From NCBI RefSeq assembly GCF_025643595.1, contig NZ_CP102826.1, forward strand, positions 2,914,001 through 2,978,000: 64,000 nt of DNA, in the 5' to 3' direction. This DNA comes from Saccharopolyspora rosea. GTDB taxonomy: Bacteria > Actinomycetota > Actinomycetes > Mycobacteriales > Pseudonocardiaceae. The notes beneath the pieces are model-generated. The model ran no database searches and was not told where the DNA came from. It was given only the letters and a program-made list of their open reading frames with translations. Numbering within the stretch: the stretch's first letter is position 1; the number at the start of each line of letters is the position of its first letter. Below are positions 52,314 to 62,253 of the stretch, piece after piece. The position numbers were made by a program, and so were the translations under genes.

Positions 52314-52783
52314 GGCGAGTCCTCCGGTGCCAGGTCGAGTTCGGCCGGGGTGCGCACGCCCAGCCGCAGCCGGGTCGCCTCGTCCAGGTGGTCCAGCGCC
52401 AGGCGGCGGAAGAGGTAGTCCGGCAGCGACGAGGCGTGTCCGATGTCCGGGTCGGACACCGGGCCGCACGGGTCGAAGCGCGTCCCGACGTACTTGGTGA
52501 CGTACTGCTCCAGCGGGACCCCGTGTTGCAAGCCGATCGACACCGCCGCGGACAGCACGTCGAGGAACCCGTTCAGCGGGCTGCTCGCCTCGTCCACGCG
52601 CACCCAGATCTCGCCGAGCCGGCCGTCCGGGTAGGCGTTGGTGATCAGGTGGCCGCGCACGCCGCCGACCTCGAACCGGACCGTGCGGCCGTTGCGGCTG
52701 CGCGGCGGGCGGTTCCGGGCGGTGCCGGGATCCAGTGCGATGACCGGGCGCTTGCGGCGCGCGGGGGCGGCGGTGCGGGTCAT
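52310..52783 (-). CDS. Stand-alone TSCPD-domain protein (related to C-terminal part of B12-dependent ribonucleotide reductase)
   Basis: A 157-residue protein: GHLITNAYPDGRLGEIWVRVDEASSPLNGFLDVLSAAVSIGLQHGVPLEQYVTKYVGTRFDPCGPVSDPDIGHASSLPDYLFRRLALDHLD. This closely follows a region near the C-terminus of class II ribonucleotide reductase (NrdJ), where GxxGEVxxRxxxxSxLxGxxDAxSIAVSIGLQxGVPLExYVxKFxxxRFxPxG is typical, but no catalytic barrel is present. The N-terminus is basic. ATG 52783 has AAGGAG upstream. It may regulate nucleotide reduction or be a relic with a new role; both are guesses. Confidence 0.75.
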   Translation of the reverse strand: MTRTAAPARRKRPVIALDPGTARNRPPRSRNGRTVRFEVGGVRGHLITNAYPDGRLGEIWVRVDEASSPLNGFLDVLSAAVSIGLQHGVPLEQYVTKYVGTRFDPCGPVSDPDIGHASSLPDYLFRRLALDHLDEATRLRLGVRTPAELDLAPEDSP

Positions 52784-52880
52784 GCCGGAACGGCGCTCCT
52801 TCGGTCGGCTCGGCCTGCCGCGGTGGACTTCCGGGGCGCTCACCGTACCGCAGGCGGGCGCGGTCGGGATCTTCGGGTGA

Positions 52881-53984
52881 TCACGTTCGGTGTCCGATCG
52901 ACAGCGTTCCGTCGTCCAGGGCCACCTCGGTCCGGAACGGGGCGCTGATCCGCGACAGGGTGTCGTGCAGCCAGCGGGTGTCCGCGTCCGAGGCGGGGGC
53001 CAACCGCATCCGCCGCGCCTGCACCGGCACCATCCGCAGCTCGCGCAGCGCGCCGTCGGCCCGCAGCGTCGCCAGGAACAGCAGCCGCAGGTCGTCGCGG
53101 AACTCCTCGTAGCCGCGGATCCCCTCGTAGTCGTCGATGAAGTCGCCGCAGCCGTAGAGCACCAGTCGGTCCCGGTGGATCTCGACCGGCCGCGGGTGGT
53201 GCGAGGAATGGCCGTGCACGACATCGACGCCGCCATCGACGAGCCGGTGCGCGAACCGGACCTGGTCGGCGTCGACCTCGTAGCACCAGTTCGTGCCCCA
53301 GTGCAGGGAGACGACCACGACGTCGCCGGGTGCGGTGTGCGCGTGGACCGCGTCGAGCACGTCGTCGGCGGTCCGGTCGGACAGGTCGGGCAGGAAGTTG
53401 ACGCCGGAGCGGTCGGGTTCCGCCGCCCAGCCGCGCGGGATGCCGCTGGACGCCGCGCCCCATGCGAACACCGCGATCCGCGCTCCCGCCCCGACCACCA
53501 CCGGGCGGGCCGCCTCGGCCGCGTCGCGCCCCGCGCCGACCCACCGCAGCCCGGCGCCGGCCAGCGCGTCGAGCGTGTCGGCGAGGCCGCGCCTGCCGAA
53601 GTCGAGGACGTGGTTGTTGGCCAGGCAGCACACGTCGGGCCGCCCGGCGGTCAGGGTGCGCACGTTGTCCGGGCTCATCCGGTAGTGCACGCCCTTGCCC
53701 GGGGCGAAGTGGTCGCAGCGCGTGATGCTGGACTCCAGGTTGATCACGCGTGCGTCGGGCCGCGCGGCGTCGAGCACGCGCAGCGCCTCGCCCCAGGGCC
53801 AGGCGAACTCGACCGGCCGGGTGATCGGCCCGTTGCGGCTCTCGGCGGCGGCGACGTAGTCGCGGGCGTCGAGGAGGCCGCGCTCCCGCAGCTCCGGGTC
53901 TCCGGGGTGCGGCAGGATCTGGTCCACGCCGCGGCCCGGCATCACGTCCCCGCACAGGAACAGTCGGACATCCATGGCGGACAC
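52881..53984 (-). CDS. CapA-family (PGA synthesis-like) metallophosphatase-fold protein
   Basis: A 367-residue protein. The CapA/PgsA domain is shown by LFLCGDVMPGRGVDQIL, VINLESSITR, DVCCLANNHVLDFGRRGLADTLDALAGAGLRWVGAG, VVVVSLHWGTNW and VVHGHSSHHPRPVEI. CapA proteins take part in poly-gamma-glutamate export in bacilli, but in actinobacteria the role is mostly unknown. No signal peptide or membrane segment is visible, unusual for a capsule protein. It lies 15 bases after the NUDIX gene in the six-gene run. Confidence 0.87.
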   Translation of the reverse strand: MSAMDVRLFLCGDVMPGRGVDQILPHPGDPELRERGLLDARDYVAAAESRNGPITRPVEFAWPWGEALRVLDAARPDARVINLESSITRCDHFAPGKGVHYRMSPDNVRTLTAGRPDVCCLANNHVLDFGRRGLADTLDALAGAGLRWVGAGRDAAEAARPVVVGAGARIAVFAWGAASSGIPRGWAAEPDRSGVNFLPDLSDRTADDVLDAVHAHTAPGDVVVVSLHWGTNWCYEVDADQVRFAHRLVDGGVDVVHGHSSHHPRPVEIHRDRLVLYGCGDFIDDYEGIRGYEEFRDDLRLLFLATLRADGALRELRMVPVQARRMRLAPASDADTRWLHDTLSRISAPFRTEVALDDGTLSIGHRT

Positions 53985-53999
53985 CCCGTTCCCAGGATG

Positions 54000-54617
54000 T
54001 CACCGCCAGGCGAAGACGGGCTGTTCCAGGTGCGCGACCCGGGTCGGGCGGTCGTGCAGGACCACCTCGCAGAACTGGTGCAGGACGGCGGCGGTCGGGG
54101 CGTGCAGCAGGGTGTCGAGCACGGGCAGCTGGATGACCGGCCGGTCCGACTCGGCGATGCGGACGAACCGCGGCGGCACGTCGAGTTCGCCCAGCGGAAC
54201 CAGGTGCACCCGTGCGACCTCGGCGGTGTTGGGCGCCAGCGCGGGCTGCTCGCCGACCCACGCCACCACGGGCGTGATGACGTAGCCGGACCGCGTCGCG
54301 TAGTCGTCCAGCAGGCCGAGCACGCCGTCGGCGGGCAGCGCGACGCCGAGTTCCTCGTTCAGTTCCCGCAGCGCGGCCCGCACCGCGTCCTCACCGGGGT
54401 CGAGCCGGCCGCCAGGCAGCGCGAACTGGCCGGCGTGCGCGCGCAGCGTCGGCGCCCGCCGGGTCACCCACACCCCGACGTCGTCCCCGTCGGTCACCAG
54501 GGTCACGGCCACCGCGGCGGCCCGGCGGCCGTCCAGCGGGATCCGTCGGGACGCGAACCGCGCCAGCCGTGCGGCGGCCGCCCGCCGGTCGAGGGCGGTG
54601 GGGGCGTGCTCGGCCAT
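54000..54617 (-). CDS. NUDIX hydrolase (CoA pyrophosphatase-like)
   Basis: A 205-residue NUDIX hydrolase. The NUDIX box is GGRLDPGEDAVRAALRELNEELG, preceded by RAHAGQFALPGG, the LLTxRxxxLRxHxGQxxxPGG-type signature of CoA and NADH pyrophosphatases (UPF0035 motif). ATG 54617. It probably removes toxic or excess CoA derivatives. It lies 23 bases after the TetR gene. Confidence 0.88.
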   Translation of the reverse strand: MAEHAPTALDRRAAAARLARFASRRIPLDGRRAAAVAVTLVTDGDDVGVWVTRRAPTLRAHAGQFALPGGRLDPGEDAVRAALRELNEELGVALPADGVLGLLDDYATRSGYVITPVVAWVGEQPALAPNTAEVARVHLVPLGELDVPPRFVRIAESDRPVIQLPVLDTLLHAPTAAVLHQFCEVVLHDRPTRVAHLEQPVFAWR

Positions 54618-54640
54618 CAGGGCCTCCTCGCTCGGTCGGG

Positions 54641-55264
54641 TCAGTCCGGGGACAGGCCGCGGCCGAGCCGGGCGAAGGCGCTGTCGAGGTAGTCGTGCAG
54701 GTCGGTTCCGGAATCCGACTCCTGCCAGGTCTGGATGGCGATGCGCATCGCGGTGATCGCGGTGGCCGACAGCAGCCGCACGTACGGCTCGTCGACGCCG
54801 GTGCCGAGACGGCGGGCGAGCCCCTCGGCCAGCGCCGCTTCCAGTGCCCGGGACGCCGCCACCACGCGGCGCAGCAGTTCGGGGTGGGTGCGCAGCAGGC
54901 GCGCCTGGTCGCGCCAGGTGGGCCCGACCATGGCGGTGTCGATCAGCTCGCCGAGCACGGTGTGCACCGCCCGCAGCGGGAGGTCGGGGCCGGGTTGGGC
55001 GGCGATCCGCTCCGGGGTGGTGTCCACGGTCTCGGGGTCCCACGGCACCAGCACCTCCTCCTTGGAGGTGAAGTAGTTGAAGAAGGTCCGCGGGGACACC
55101 TGGGCGCGGGTGCAGATGTCGTCGACGGTGACCGCCTCCGGGCCGCGCTCGCCGAACAGCTGGACGGCGGCCTGCTGCAACGCCTGGCGGGTCTGGCGCT
55201 TCTTGCGCTGGCGCAGCCCGCCCGCGTCGGTCGTCGCGGCGCGGGTCGCCGTCGTCTTGGCCAT
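54641..55264 (-). CDS. TetR-family regulator
   Basis: A 207-residue regulator with an N-terminal TetR helix-turn-helix (RKKRQTRQALQQAAVQLFGERGPEAVTVDDICTRAQVSPRTFFNYFTSKEEVL). The ligand-binding C-terminal region is variable. It is divergent from a membrane protein gene, and the shared region has a palindrome at 55400-55414. It probably represses the membrane protein and itself. The first gene of the run TetR-NUDIX-CapA-TSCPD-GNAT-RluA. Confidence 0.87.
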   Translation of the reverse strand: MAKTTATRAATTDAGGLRQRKKRQTRQALQQAAVQLFGERGPEAVTVDDICTRAQVSPRTFFNYFTSKEEVLVPWDPETVDTTPERIAAQPGPDLPLRAVHTVLGELIDTAMVGPTWRDQARLLRTHPELLRRVVAASRALEAALAEGLARRLGTGVDEPYVRLLSATAITAMRIAIQTWQESDSGTDLHDYLDSAFARLGRGLSPD

Positions 55265-55379
55265 CGAGCGTCCTTTCGGTTGCCTGGCCTGGTCGGGCAG
55301 GGCGGTCGTTCATGGTAGTGGTCCCGATCCGGGCGTAGCGGACAACCGGAACCAACCGATGTTGCATTCCTGCATTTTT

Positions 55380-55414
55380 GCACAGACTGCACGAAACATG
55401 TTAGTCTCGCTAAC
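55380..55414 (+). promoter_or_regulatory. Promoter overlapped by GTTAG-N5-CTAAC operator
   Basis: TTGCAC (about 55378-55383) is followed after 17-18 bases by TTAGTC/TAGTCT, a plausible -35/-10 pair for the membrane protein gene. The perfect palindrome GTTAG-tctcg-CTAAC (55400-55414) covers the -10 region, as expected for a TetR repressor site. Confidence 0.55.
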
Positions 55415-55502
55415 CGTCGATCTTTCCCGCTGCCCGCGCCCAGCTGCGCCGCGGCGGTCGTTCCTGGAGCAGTGTCGCTTCGCCTGGAGACGAGGAGGCT
55501 TT

Positions 55503-56846
55503 TTGACCGAGGAACAGCCGAAGGGGGCGCTGGTCCGGACGCTGGCGTCGACGCTGTGGTTCCCGCTGTTCTTCATCTGCGGGTTCATGCTGTGCTACCT
55601 GCTGCCGTTCCACGCCCCCACGCCGCACCACATGCCGGTCGCGGTGGTCGGAGAGGCACCCGCGCACCTGCTCGAAGCGAAGTTCCAGAAGGCGCTGCCC
55701 GGCGGCGTCGACGTCACCGCGGTACCCGACGCGGGGGCCGCGCGCGAAGCGGTCCTGCAGCGCCAGGCGGTCGCCGGGTTCGACCCGTCCGACGGCAACC
55801 TGTTCTACGCCAAGGCCAACGGCTCGGCGCTGATGTCGATCCTGCAGCAGATGTTCGCCCCGGTCGCCGCGGCCACCGGGCACCCGCTGGCCATGGTCGA
55901 CCTGGCGCCGCTGGCGCCCGGCGACCTGATGGGCACCGGGCTGTTCTACTGCCTGCTGGCGATGAACATCCCGCCCTACGTCACGGTGATGATGCTGGTG
56001 CGCGCCGAGCTGTCCACCCGGCAGAAGCTGCTGTGCCTGGTCGGCGTCGGGGCGTTCGCCGCGGTGGTGTGCTACTTCTTCGCGCTCTGGCTGGGCGTGA
56101 TCCACAACGAGCCGGTGCTCATGCTCATCGGGTTCCTGCTCACCCAGGCCGTGGGCTGGACCTCGTTCGGACTCGTCCCGTTCGTCAAGCAGTTCATCCC
56201 CGGCGTGGCCATGGGCACGTTCGTGCTGCTGAGCATGCCCTCCAGCAGCGGTGCGATCCCCAAGGAGCTGGTGCCGCCGTTCTTCCAGTCGCTGCACCGC
56301 TTCCTGCCGCTGGGGCAGACGGTGGACTCGATGCGCGGCATCCTCTACTTCCACGGGGTCGGTGCCCCCCAGGCGATCGGCGGGCTGGTGTGCTGGTGCG
56401 CGCTGGGCGTCGTCCTGGTGGCGTTCAACCAGTGGCGGGTGCACCGCCGCAGCGCCTCCGACCCCGAGGTGGTGACCACCGGCGGGACCTACGAGCACGA
56501 GGACGACAGCGGCGTCGTGCTGGACCCGTCCTTCGAGCCGCCCAAGCCCACCCACCACCGCACGCTGGCCGGCGAGGTGCGCGGCGCCGACGGCGCGCCG
56601 GTCTCCGGCGCGATCGTCACCGTCACCGACGCCGCCGGGATGCAGCTGGCGCGGGTGCTCACCGACGGCGGCGGCGGGTACGAGGTGCACGACCTGCCGA
56701 CCCAGTACGTCACCGTCGTCGTCTCCGCCTCGGGCATGCGCCCGGCGGTGGACCGGGTGTCGGTGCGGCCGGGCCGCATCTCCGGCTACGACTTCGTGCT
56801 GGAGACCGACCCGGGCAAGCGCCTGCCCGCCGGGGCGCGGCGGTGA
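55503..56846 (+). CDS. DUF3533/YhgE-like membrane protein with C-terminal carboxypeptidase-regulatory-like domain
   Basis: A 447-residue membrane protein. One N-terminal segment (LASTLWFPLFFICGFMLCYLLPF), a ~130-residue outer domain (MPVAVVGEAPAHLLEAKFQKAL), then five segments (~145-310), the ABC-2/YhgE layout. Residues ~360-440 (HRTLAGEVRGADGAPVSGAIVTVTDAAG, then GGGGYEVHDLPTQYVTVVVSASG) form a carboxypeptidase-regulatory or Cna-B-like beta sandwich, an unusual fusion for this family. TTG 55503 was selected because GAGGAGG lies 4 bases upstream; earlier in-frame starts cross the operator. No ATP-binding partner is adjacent. Likely an efflux or envelope protein. Confidence 0.78.
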   Translation: MTEEQPKGALVRTLASTLWFPLFFICGFMLCYLLPFHAPTPHHMPVAVVGEAPAHLLEAKFQKALPGGVDVTAVPDAGAAREAVLQRQAVAGFDPSDGNLFYAKANGSALMSILQQMFAPVAAATGHPLAMVDLAPLAPGDLMGTGLFYCLLAMNIPPYVTVMMLVRAELSTRQKLLCLVGVGAFAAVVCYFFALWLGVIHNEPVLMLIGFLLTQAVGWTSFGLVPFVKQFIPGVAMGTFVLLSMPSSSGAIPKELVPPFFQSLHRFLPLGQTVDSMRGILYFHGVGAPQAIGGLVCWCALGVVLVAFNQWRVHRRSASDPEVVTTGGTYEHEDDSGVVLDPSFEPPKPTHHRTLAGEVRGADGAPVSGAIVTVTDAAGMQLARVLTDGGGGYEVHDLPTQYVTVVVSASGMRPAVDRVSVRPGRISGYDFVLETDPGKRLPAGARR

Positions 56847-56889
56847 GCTCAGCGGCACCGGCGCGCACCACGAGCCGGGGCCCGGGCGC

Positions 56890-57327
56890 TCAGCCGTGGC
56901 GGACCGCGAAGGTCTCCCGCAGGTCGGCCACGGCGGTGCCGTCGGCGCGGGAGACCGCGATCTCGCGGACCACGAACTCCAGGGCGCCCGCCTTCTTGGT
57001 GAACACCTCGGCGATCACCGGGCGCAGCACCAGGGTGTCGCCGGCGTGCGCGACGCGGTGGTAGGTGAACTCCTGCCCGGCGTGCAGCACGCGGCTGAGC
57101 TCGACGCCCAGGTCGGCGAGGAACGCGAAACCGCCCAGCGACAGCCCGAACAGGAACGTCGGCGGCACCGGCAGATCCGGGTGGCCCGCGGCCTCGGCCG
57201 CGGTGAGGTCGGTGTAGACCGGGTCGGTCTCGCCGATGGCCTGGGCGAAGAACCGCAGGCGCCCCCGCTCCACGGTCTCGGTGATGGTCGGCAGCTCGGT
57301 GCCCGCGACCGCGGGATCGATCGTCAT
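56890..57327 (-). CDS. MaoC-like hotdog dehydratase (FAS1-like N-terminal domain)
   Basis: A 145-residue single hotdog domain: ETVERGRLRFFAQAIGETDPVYTDLTAAEAAGHPDLPVPPTFLFGLSL, then GVELSRVLHAGQEFTYHRVAHAGDTLVLRPVI and the acidic C-terminal FAVRHG. It resembles mycobacterial HadA/HadC-type and FAS1-like dehydratase domains, acting on acyl-CoA or acyl-ACP. ATG 57327 follows GAGGAG. The SDR gene lies 50 bases upstream on the same strand; these two probably form an operon. Confidence 0.82.
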   Translation of the reverse strand: MTIDPAVAGTELPTITETVERGRLRFFAQAIGETDPVYTDLTAAEAAGHPDLPVPPTFLFGLSLGGFAFLADLGVELSRVLHAGQEFTYHRVAHAGDTLVLRPVIAEVFTKKAGALEFVVREIAVSRADGTAVADLRETFAVRHG

Positions 57328-57377
57328 CGCAGCACTCCTCTCCGGGGCGGGCGCCGCCCGCGTCCGACGTGGATGGA

Positions 57378-58184
57378 TCAGACGGCCCGGGCGTGCAGAC
57401 CGCCGTCGACGGGCAGCGCGACGCCGTTCACGTAGGCGGCCTCGTCGGAGGCCAGGAACACCGCCGCGTTGGCCACGTCCCACGCCGTGCCCATCCGGCC
57501 GGTGGGACTGGCCGCGTCCCGGTCGGCGCGCATCGCCGCGGCGTCGCCGTGCTCACCGGACAGCTGCCGGTAGATCAGCGGCGTGTGGATCAACCCGGGC
57601 TGGATCGCGTTCACCCGCACGCCGCGATCGGCGTACTGCAGCGCCAGCACCCGGGTCAGCTGGTGCACCGCGGCCTTCGACGCCGCGTAGGCGGGGTAGG
57701 GGTAGCCGGTCCAGCGCACCGCCGCCAGCGACGAGACGTTGACGATCGCGCCGCCGCGCTCCACCAGGTGCGGCAGCGCGTGCTTGCAGGTGCGGAACAC
57801 CCCGGTCGCGTTGACGTCGAAGGTGGCGTTCCAGTCCTGTTCGGACAGTTCCTCGGGCCCGCCGAGGCGGGTGACGCCGACGTTGTTGTGCAGCACGTCC
57901 AGCCGTCCGGTCGCGGCCACCGCTCGCTCGACCGCCCCCGCCACCGACGCGTCGTCGGTGACGTCGGCGAGGACCGCGACGCAGTCACCGCCGCGGTCCA
58001 GCACCGCCTGCCGGGTGCGTTCGGCCGCCTCGCCGTCCCGGTCCGCGGCGACGACCACCGCGCCCTCCTCGGCGAACCGCACCGCCGTGGCGTAGCCGTT
58101 GCCGACGCACCCGCGCGGCACCTCGACGGCGCTGCTGCCCGCGCCGAAGACGAGCGCGGTCCTGCCCGCGAGCCGTTGTCCCAC
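57378..58184 (-). CDS. Short-chain dehydrogenase/reductase
   Basis: A 268-residue classical SDR. The cofactor loop is variant (ALVFGAGSSAVEVPRGCVGNGYATA), longer than TGxxxGxG. Then NNVGVT, NVSSLAAVRWTGYPYPAYAASKAAVHQL (Ser, Tyr, Lys) and PGLIHTPL. GTG 58184 follows GGAGG. It is divergent from the flavoprotein hydroxylase gene and cotranscribed with the MaoC-like gene, so a role in a CoA-linked aromatic route is possible. Substrate unknown. Confidence 0.87.
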   Translation of the reverse strand: MGQRLAGRTALVFGAGSSAVEVPRGCVGNGYATAVRFAEEGAVVVAADRDGEAAERTRQAVLDRGGDCVAVLADVTDDASVAGAVERAVAATGRLDVLHNNVGVTRLGGPEELSEQDWNATFDVNATGVFRTCKHALPHLVERGGAIVNVSSLAAVRWTGYPYPAYAASKAAVHQLTRVLALQYADRGVRVNAIQPGLIHTPLIYRQLSGEHGDAAAMRADRDAASPTGRMGTAWDVANAAVFLASDEAAYVNGVALPVDGGLHARAV

Positions 58185-58390
58185 CGGTCCTCCGATCGCC
58201 GTCGCACCGTGGTCGCACCACACGTTAGTCCACGCCGGAACCCCTGCTCCGCCATGCGGAACGGTCGCGCTGCGTCCCGGTCCGCCGCGGGGTACAACGA
58301 AGGCGTATCCACACCCGGCGGAAACGGCCGGCGGTCGACGGTGCGTCCGGACCCGTCGGCGACAGCCGTCCGCAGCGTCAGGAGGGCCGG

Positions 58391-59581
58391 ATGAAAATCG
58401 CGTGCGTCGGAGGGGGACCGGCCGGGCTGTACTTCGCGATCTCGGCGAAGATGCGCGACGCCGGACACGACATCACCGTGTTCGAACGGGACCCGCGCGG
58501 TGCCACCTACGGGTGGGGCGTCGTCTACTGGGACGACCTGCTCGACGTGCTCTTCCGCAACGACCGGGAGAGCGCGCAGCGCATCCGCGCCGAGTCGGCG
58601 CTCTGGCAGGAGCAGGAGACCCGGCTGCGCGGCACCGACTCCGCCTACCTGGGCGGCTACGGCTACAGCATCAACCGCGCGCCGCTGTTGGAGATCCTCG
58701 CCGACCGGGCCATCGGCCTGGGCGTGGACGTGCAGTACGAGCGGCCGGTCGAGGACGCCGCCGAGCTCAGCGACGCCGACCTCGTCGTGGTGGCCGACGG
58801 CGCCAACAGCCGGATCCGCCAGCAGCACGCCGAGCAGTTCGGCACCACGGTCAGCCAGGGCAGCAACCCCTACATCTGGTTGGGCACGCCCAAGGTGTTC
58901 GACAAGTTCACCTTCGCGTTCGAGGAGACCCCGGCGGGCTGGATCTGGTTCCACGCGTACCCGTCCAGCGAGGGCGTGAGCACCTGCATCGTCGAGTGCA
59001 CCGAGCGGACCTGGCGGGCGCTGGGATTCGAGGAGGCCGACAACGCCGAGACGGTGCGCAGGCTGGAGAAGATCTTCGAGCAGCCGCTCGAAGGCCAGCC
59101 GCTGATCAGCGAGTCGCGCGGACGCCCGGCCCGCTGGCTGCGGTTCACCCAGGTCTACAACCAGACCTGGCGGCACGACGGCATGGTGCTCGTCGGCGAC
59201 GCCGCGCACACCACCCACTTCACCATCGGGTCGGGCACCCGGTTGGCGATGATCGACGCGATCATGCTGGCGCAGAAGCTGTACGAGCACGGCGAGGTCG
59301 ACGCGGCGCTGAAGGAGTTCGACGAGCAGGGCCACGAGGCGCTGCGCCCGGTGCAGGCTTCGGCCCGCACCAGCATGTCCTGGTTCGAGCACGCCGACGA
59401 CTACCTGAACCGCAACGCGGTGGACTTCTGCTACGCGATGGCCGCGCGCCACGGCCTCCAGCCGCCCTGGCAGTACCAGCGCCACCGCCTGCACCAGATC
59501 CCGTTGATGCGCAAGGCGGCCCGCGCCACCAACACCGGACGGCGCTGGCTGTTGGCGCTGCGCCGCGGCGAAACCCGGTAG
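58391..59581 (+). CDS. FAD-dependent aromatic-CoA hydroxylase (salicylyl-CoA 5-hydroxylase-like)
   Basis: A 396-residue flavin hydroxylase. The FAD loop is MKIACVGGGPAGLYFAISAKM, the middle contains ATYGWGVVYWDDLLDVLF, and the second FAD motif is MVLVGDAAHTTHFTIGSGTRLAM. The TYGWGVVYWDDLLD and TTHFTIGSGT wording matches the monooxygenase half of salicylyl-CoA 5-hydroxylase and 2-aminobenzoyl-CoA monooxygenase/reductase, but the C-terminal old-yellow-enzyme half is missing; the protein ends at 396. ATG 58391 follows AGGAGG. It may hydroxylate a CoA-bound aromatic acid. The divergent SDR and MaoC genes support CoA chemistry. Confidence 0.85.
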   Translation: MKIACVGGGPAGLYFAISAKMRDAGHDITVFERDPRGATYGWGVVYWDDLLDVLFRNDRESAQRIRAESALWQEQETRLRGTDSAYLGGYGYSINRAPLLEILADRAIGLGVDVQYERPVEDAAELSDADLVVVADGANSRIRQQHAEQFGTTVSQGSNPYIWLGTPKVFDKFTFAFEETPAGWIWFHAYPSSEGVSTCIVECTERTWRALGFEEADNAETVRRLEKIFEQPLEGQPLISESRGRPARWLRFTQVYNQTWRHDGMVLVGDAAHTTHFTIGSGTRLAMIDAIMLAQKLYEHGEVDAALKEFDEQGHEALRPVQASARTSMSWFEHADDYLNRNAVDFCYAMAARHGLQPPWQYQRHRLHQIPLMRKAARATNTGRRWLLALRRGETR

Positions 59582-59633
59582 GAGGAGTCGCTCGCGGGAT
59601 GCGGGCGGCGGGTCGTCGGACCCGCCGCCCGGT

Positions 59634-61490
<1,857 letters not shown>

Positions 61491-61516
61491 GTGCTCACCT
61501 CCTGCTCGACATGGGA

Positions 61517-61548
61517 GTAGCTCCCACCCCCGCAGGGGTGGGAGCTAC
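61517..61548 (-). terminator. 14-bp perfect hairpin between peptide gene and ABC exporter gene
   Basis: Arms 61517-61530 and 61535-61548 are exact complements with loop CGCA. It lies 35 bases past the peptide stop and about 26 before the exporter start. It would permit strong peptide expression with partial read-through into the transporter, as in many bacteriocin operons. Confidence 0.8.
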
Positions 61549-61582
61549 GCAGTGGAACGCCGGTGTGACGGCGAGGCTCACG

Positions 61583-61741
61583 TCAGCAGCCCCGCCAGCC
61601 GCCACCCCAGCCGCCCCAGCCGCCCCAGCCCCAGCCGGAGCCCCAGCAGCCGCCCCAGCCCCAGCCGGAGCCCCAGCCCCAGCCCCAGCCACCGCCGCGG
61701 CGACGGACGTTGATGTTGACGAAGACGTCCTTGATACGCAT
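61583..61741 (-). CDS. Trp/Gly-rich short peptide (52 aa), candidate RiPP or antimicrobial precursor
   Basis: A 52-residue frame read from ATG 61741 to TGA 61583. The first 15 residues are MRIKDVFVNINVRRR, a hydrophobic/basic leader-like part. Residues 16-52 are made almost wholly of Gly and Trp (11 Trp, 21 Gly), with GWGWGW and two nearly identical GSGWGWGG units, Ser at 25 and 35, and Cys at 32 and 52. AAAGAAG lies ~10 bases upstream of ATG and a promoter-like TTGTCA-N17-TACGGT further up. The alternating Gly-Trp core is not explained by chance because frames beside it would give Ala/Gly/Pro. No modifying enzyme is seen; the downstream gene is an ABC exporter. Confidence 0.7.
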   Translation of the reverse strand: MRIKDVFVNINVRRRGGGWGWGWGSGWGWGGCWGSGWGWGGWGGWGGGWRGC

Positions 61742-61996
61742 GAGCGATCACTTCTTTCCCCTAGTTGCTGCGCCAGGCGTCCCGGGTCCGCGGTACTCCG
61801 GTGGCGCCCCCCAAGAAACGCACGATCTTCCCTTCCCCGCCGCGTGCCGTTGTCGACCCGGGCCCTGGACCGATCGCGGGCACGTCTGGTGCGGACGTCG
61901 TCCGCGAGTGCGGGTTTCACGGGAGTTTTCCGAATTTCGGTTGATCGTGCGTCGACCGCGTGCCCGATGTGTTTCCGGGGAGTGCGGCCGGTTCTC

Positions 61997-62025
61997 ACCG
62001 TAGGACGGGCCCGGGTCGGTGACAA
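61997..62025 (-). promoter_or_regulatory. Sigma-70-type promoter for the Trp/Gly peptide gene
   Basis: On the minus strand TTGTCA (62025-62020) is followed after exactly 17 bases by TACGGT (62002-61997). Both match actinobacterial housekeeping promoter elements closely. Transcription would start near 61990. Confidence 0.5.
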
Positions 62026-62196
62026 CCTGACTTCCTGTCCGCAGCCGAGATTTTTCCGGAAATCGCCGATGATTTTTTTCGTCGCGCCGTTGTCGTCGGG
62101 TATTAGGTCCCGGGTGGGGAGGTGGCGCGTAATCGCACTGGATCCCGGATGTCTCGAATTCCGGCGGAAACCGTGGGAAATCGTCGGAACGCGTGC

Positions 62197-62224
62197 GGCG
62201 CGCGGGAATCGTTTCCCGCGCGCC
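62197..62224 (-). terminator. 12-bp perfect hairpin after the APC permease gene
   Basis: Arms GGCGCGCGGGAA (62197-62208) and TTCCCGCGCGCC (62213-62224), loop TCGT, 29 bases past the permease stop on the minus strand. Confidence 0.8.
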
Positions 62225-62253
62225 CGCAGTCCACAGTGCTCTGACGGAATGTC

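Larger units (their letters stand above)
61742..62253. other. Intergenic stretch upstream of the Trp/Gly peptide gene
   Basis: About 510 bases without a supported gene. It contains the promoter candidate at 61997-62025 (minus), an AT-rich tract near 62070 and the permease terminator at 62197-62224. It implies a 5' leader of about 250 bases for the peptide transcript, long enough for a regulatory RNA structure that I cannot resolve by eye. Confidence 0.6.

Noticed and set aside
61495-62025. A 176-residue frame rich in Ala/Gly/Pro overlapping the Trp/Gly peptide
   Set aside because: It is the alternate frame of the same repetitive GGGGCT-type DNA. It lacks a ribosome binding site, and its N-terminal part has no coding bias.
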